Assembly: GCA_964509295.1 (NCBI GenBank)
Contig: CAZDWS010000011.1
Coordinates: forward strand, 1 to 64,000
Length of the DNA stretch: 64,000 nucleotides
Direction of reading: 5' to 3'
DNA from: JBGSQR01 sp964509295
GTDB lineage: Bacteria; Desulfobacterota; Desulfuromonadia; Geobacterales; Pseudopelobacteraceae
Made by a program: the position numbers and the translations under genes. This document shows positions 61,817-64,000 of this stretch, piece by piece (within the stretch, counting starts at the first letter, position 1; each line of letters starts with the position of its first letter). Below the pieces are notes generated by a model. It saw only the letters and a list, made by a program, of their open reading frames with translations. It did not search any database and was not told the DNA's origin.

Positions 61817-62838
61817 GGCAGCACTCCCGCAGGCAGCTGCATGGTTACGCAGTGCAGCGACCCATGCTGCTGAACCAGTGGCAGACAATCGATACCGATA
61901 ATTTCACGACCCGGAAAGGCCTGACCGATAAGCTCCATGGCCCTGACATCCTTCTCCTCATCCTGATAGGTCGGAACCAGTACAGCCCGGTTTATGACCA
62001 GAAAGTTGGCGTAGGTAACCGGCAGGCGATGGGCCTCTTCATCAAAACGGGCCTTGGGCCAGGGCAGTGGAATCAGACGATACGGCGAGCCGTCCGGCGC
62101 CTTGAATGCAGCCAGTTCCCGTTCCATCAGTTTCAGTTCTTCATAGTGTTCATCTCGTTCATCATCACAAGCCGTATAGACAATCACACCATCCGGGCAG
62201 ATACGCGCCAGGGTATCAATGTGCGAATCCGTATCATCTCCTGCCAGCCAGCCATGATTCAGCCAGAGCACACGACGCGCCCCGAACAGTGATCCCATAG
62301 CCGATTCTATTTCACTTTTACTTAACTGCGTATTGCGGTTAGGGGACAACAGGCAATCGGCTGTGGTCAGGATTGTACCGATGCCATCGCTCTCAATACT
62401 GCCTCCTTCCATAATCAGACCGATGGTGCGGGCTCCGGAAACGAATGCCCCCTGTTCCACCAGACGTCTGGTAATGAGATTATCCTGGTTGGCGGGAAAC
62501 TTGAGCCCCCAGCCATTAAAGCCAAAATCAAGCAGCACAGGACGATCATTCAGCATAACCGTTATGGGGCCGAAATCCCGCGACCAGGTATCATTATTCT
62601 GCATTTCAAAAATACTGACCCGGGACATATCCACTCCGCCTGCAACAAGCAGAGCCTTTGCTTCGGAAGCAACCGGCGCAGTCAGAACAACCTTTTCAAA
62701 TCTGGCAATCTGACGAATTATATCTACAAAAACCGGACAGACATCTTCCAACATATATGCCCAGTCAGTCCCCCTATGCGGCCAGGCCAGCAGCACGCCG
62801 TCCTGCATCTCCCATTCAGCCGGTAATCTTGGTCCCAT
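61813..62838 (-). CDS. aguA: Agmatine deiminase
   Basis: A 341-residue guanidino-group-modifying enzyme converting agmatine to N-carbamoylputrescine. Motifs: PAEWEMQDGVLLAWPH at the start, MEGGSIESDG, HGWLAGDDTDSHID and the catalytic cysteine in GSLHCVTMQLP near the end. The ATG at 62838 has GGAGG about 7 bases upstream. Further ATGs at 62844 and 62910 are less likely. It is the first gene of the polyamine pair and is divergent from ispE. Confidence 0.95.
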   Translation of the reverse strand: MGPRLPAEWEMQDGVLLAWPHRGTDWAYMLEDVCPVFVDIIRQIARFEKVVLTAPVASEAKALLVAGGVDMSRVSIFEMQNNDTWSRDFGPITVMLNDRPVLLDFGFNGWGLKFPANQDNLITRRLVEQGAFVSGARTIGLIMEGGSIESDGIGTILTTADCLLSPNRNTQLSKSEIESAMGSLFGARRVLWLNHGWLAGDDTDSHIDTLARICPDGVIVYTACDDERDEHYEELKLMERELAAFKAPDGSPYRLIPLPWPKARFDEEAHRLPVTYANFLVINRAVLVPTYQDEEKDVRAMELIGQAFPGREIIGIDCLPLVQQHGSLHCVTMQLPAGVLP

Positions 62839-62986
62839 CAACATCTCCTCCCCTGTTTCCTGTATATCTAAGAGTGTGGTATTATAAATGCAAAAAGCGG
62901 CTACTTGCAAGCTTCACAGTTTTACCTTGATTTATAATCCTGCTTGCTTTAGAAAAACATCTCAACATAAACATACCGGAGTCGCC

Positions 62987-63829
62987 GTGAAAACCCTTAC
63001 ACTAAAAGCCCCCGCCAAGGTCAACTACCTGCTGGACGTCATCAGAAAACGCCCGGACGGATACCATGACCTGCGCATGATCATGCAGCGCGTCAATCTG
63101 TACGATGAGATCACCATCAACTTGATTGACACACCCGAACTTTCCGTAACCTGCGGCAAGAAAGGTGTCCCTGACGGACCGGGCAACATCGCCTGGAAAG
63201 CGGCCCGCACCATGCTTGACCTGGCCGGCACCGCACAAGGGGCAGAAATTTTAGTTGTAAAAAATATTCCAGTAGCAGCAGGTCTGGGTGGCGGCAGCAG
63301 TGATGCAGCAACAGTCTTAATGGGAATGAACGAAATTCTGGGACTAAAACTGTCCGATCAGCGGCTGATGGAAATCGGTCTAAAGCTCGGGGCTGACGTA
63401 CCCTTTTTCATTTTCAAGAAAACCGCTTTGGCAGAAGGGGTCGGCGAACAATTGCAGGCCATGCCCGAAATGCCTAAGCTATGGGTCCTGTTGGTGAATC
63501 CGGGTGTCCACGTCTCGACAGCCTGGGTGTATCAAAATTTAATGTTGACAGACAGGCCTGAATTGGCTAAGCTCCCTGAGTTTTTCGGCACTATTCAAGA
63601 TGTCTGTTCAATTATGTCGAACGACCTTGAAACAGTCACCATCCCTTCATTTCCGGTTATCGAGGAAATCAAAAAACGTCTTTTGGGGATGGGCGCAGCT
63701 GGTGCCATGATGTCAGGCAGCGGACCAACTGTTTTCGGTCTTTTCAAAGACCAGCAAAGTGCTGAAGCAGCAAGAGATTCACTTGCAACAACCGAAAACT
63801 GGTTTACAGCAGCAGTAGAAACACTTTAA
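62987..63829 (+). CDS. ispE: 4-diphosphocytidyl-2-C-methyl-D-erythritol kinase
   Basis: A 280-residue GHMP kinase of the MEP isoprenoid pathway. The ATP-binding GHMP motif PVAAGLGGGSSDAATV is clear; the N-terminus KAPAKVNYLLDVIRKRPDGYH and the C-terminal MSGSGPTVFG are typical. I use the GTG at 62987 with CGGAG upstream; the in-frame ATG at 62888 would add 33 residues unlike the family. In Geobacter relatives ispE is followed by tRNA-Gln and prs, matching what follows here up to position 63968. Confidence 0.95.
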   Translation: MKTLTLKAPAKVNYLLDVIRKRPDGYHDLRMIMQRVNLYDEITINLIDTPELSVTCGKKGVPDGPGNIAWKAARTMLDLAGTAQGAEILVVKNIPVAAGLGGGSSDAATVLMGMNEILGLKLSDQRLMEIGLKLGADVPFFIFKKTALAEGVGEQLQAMPEMPKLWVLLVNPGVHVSTAWVYQNLMLTDRPELAKLPEFFGTIQDVCSIMSNDLETVTIPSFPVIEEIKKRLLGMGAAGAMMSGSGPTVFGLFKDQQSAEAARDSLATTENWFTAAVETL

Positions 63830-63837
63830 ACACAGGT

Positions 63838-63910
63838 TAAGATTGAGGTTAAGGTCAAGTAAATTCTAAACCTCAACCTGTGAGCAAGGTGAACGAAAAC
63901 CTTAACCTTT
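63838..63910. repeat. GGTTAA-type short repeat array, copy C
   Basis: Left units (AGGTTAAGATTGAGGTTAAGG) face right units (CCTCAACCTGT, ACCTTAACC), with ACAGGTT/AACCTGT arms. It lies between ispE and the tRNA-Gln fragment. Confidence 0.75.
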
Positions 63911-63913
63911 TTT

Positions 63914-63968
63914 AGGGGCGTCGCCAAGCGGTAAGGCACTGGATTTTGATTCCAGCATTCCCAGGTTC
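63914..63968 (+). pseudogene. tRNA-Gln (TTG), 3'-truncated
   Basis: The stretch GGGGCGTCGCCAAGCGGTAA, then CACTGGATTTTGATTCCAG (anticodon UUG) and CCCAGGTTC, matches bacterial tRNA-Gln from base 2 into the T-loop. After GGTTC the expected T-stem 3' half, acceptor strand and CCA are absent, replaced by TTATAAGGTATAAG. Base 1 is A where U is usual. As it stands it cannot fold into a tRNA. Confidence 0.75.
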
Positions 63969-64000
63969 TTATAAGGTATAAGTTTTTATTGCACCTTTTG

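Noticed and set aside
63914..63968. Group I intron or archaeal-style intron in tRNA-Gln
   Set aside because: Bacterial tRNA introns interrupt the anticodon loop. Here the break is in the T-loop and no 3' half appears before the window ends.

Overview
This 64 kb window looks like ordinary chromosome from a Geobacter-like bacterium (Desulfuromonadia). I infer that from combined gene content and order, not from any single marker. The pointers are a squalene-hopene cyclase/HpnA/HpnH hopanoid locus, a DtxR-FeoA/FeoB iron locus, an archaeal-type phosphoglycerate mutase, a tungsten-type aldehyde:ferredoxin oxidoreductase, a large NAD-glutamate dehydrogenase, a sigma-54 two-component system, bactofilin and a PilZ protein. 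The species cannot be fixed from sequence reading alone. I see no phage, insertion sequence, CRISPR array, defence system or large biosynthetic cluster. Coding density is high and most genes are recognisable.

Layout. 1-8.9 kb (minus strand): tRNA-Asp (cut by the window edge), HU, the tig-clpP-clpX proteostasis operon, tRNA-Leu, a YciH/SUI1 factor, a split glutamine-dependent NAD synthetase, YraN, an aldehyde:ferredoxin oxidoreductase and YhbY. 9.1-15.4 kb (plus): shc, hpnA, dxs and hpnH, coupling isoprenoid precursor supply to hopanoid synthesis. 15.4-19.8 kb: a surface esterase lipoprotein, a cache-domain membrane protein, a roadblock-domain protein and two small proteins. 19.8-33.1 kb (plus): glycerol kinase, then an amino-acid/dicarboxylate module made of sensor kinase, sigma-54 regulator, a sigma-54 promoter, a DAACS transporter, glutamate dehydrogenase, aspartase and a chemoreceptor whose sensor domain carries the amino-acid-binding motif. 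33.3-43.2 kb: an M23 peptidase with bactofilin, trpD-trpC, a long response regulator, a serine hydrolase, argJ and secA.

43.6-64 kb: a cold-shock protein, a DEAD-box helicase, a PilZ protein, phosphoglycerate mutase, the feoB/dtxR-feoA locus and fur, a large AsmA-like protein, a CorC-type protein, the rpsF-rpsR-DUF2232-rplI operon, a DUF2156 protein, an aminotransferase, the two-step agmatine-to-putrescine pathway (aguA-aguB), ispE, and a tRNA-Gln that loses its 3' part at about 63968.

The most interesting signals lie between genes or at gene starts. There is a dispersed ~65-bp hairpin repeat in three copies whose stem shows compensatory changes. Arrays of GGTTAA/GGTTGA-type short repeats form long inverted repeats. 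The tRNA-Gln is broken at a place where an intact gene is expected. The AsmA gene appears to use a CTG start codon. A near-consensus sigma-54 promoter lies just downstream of its likely activator gene. A DtxR-like protein has an intact metal site but a shortened DNA-binding region.
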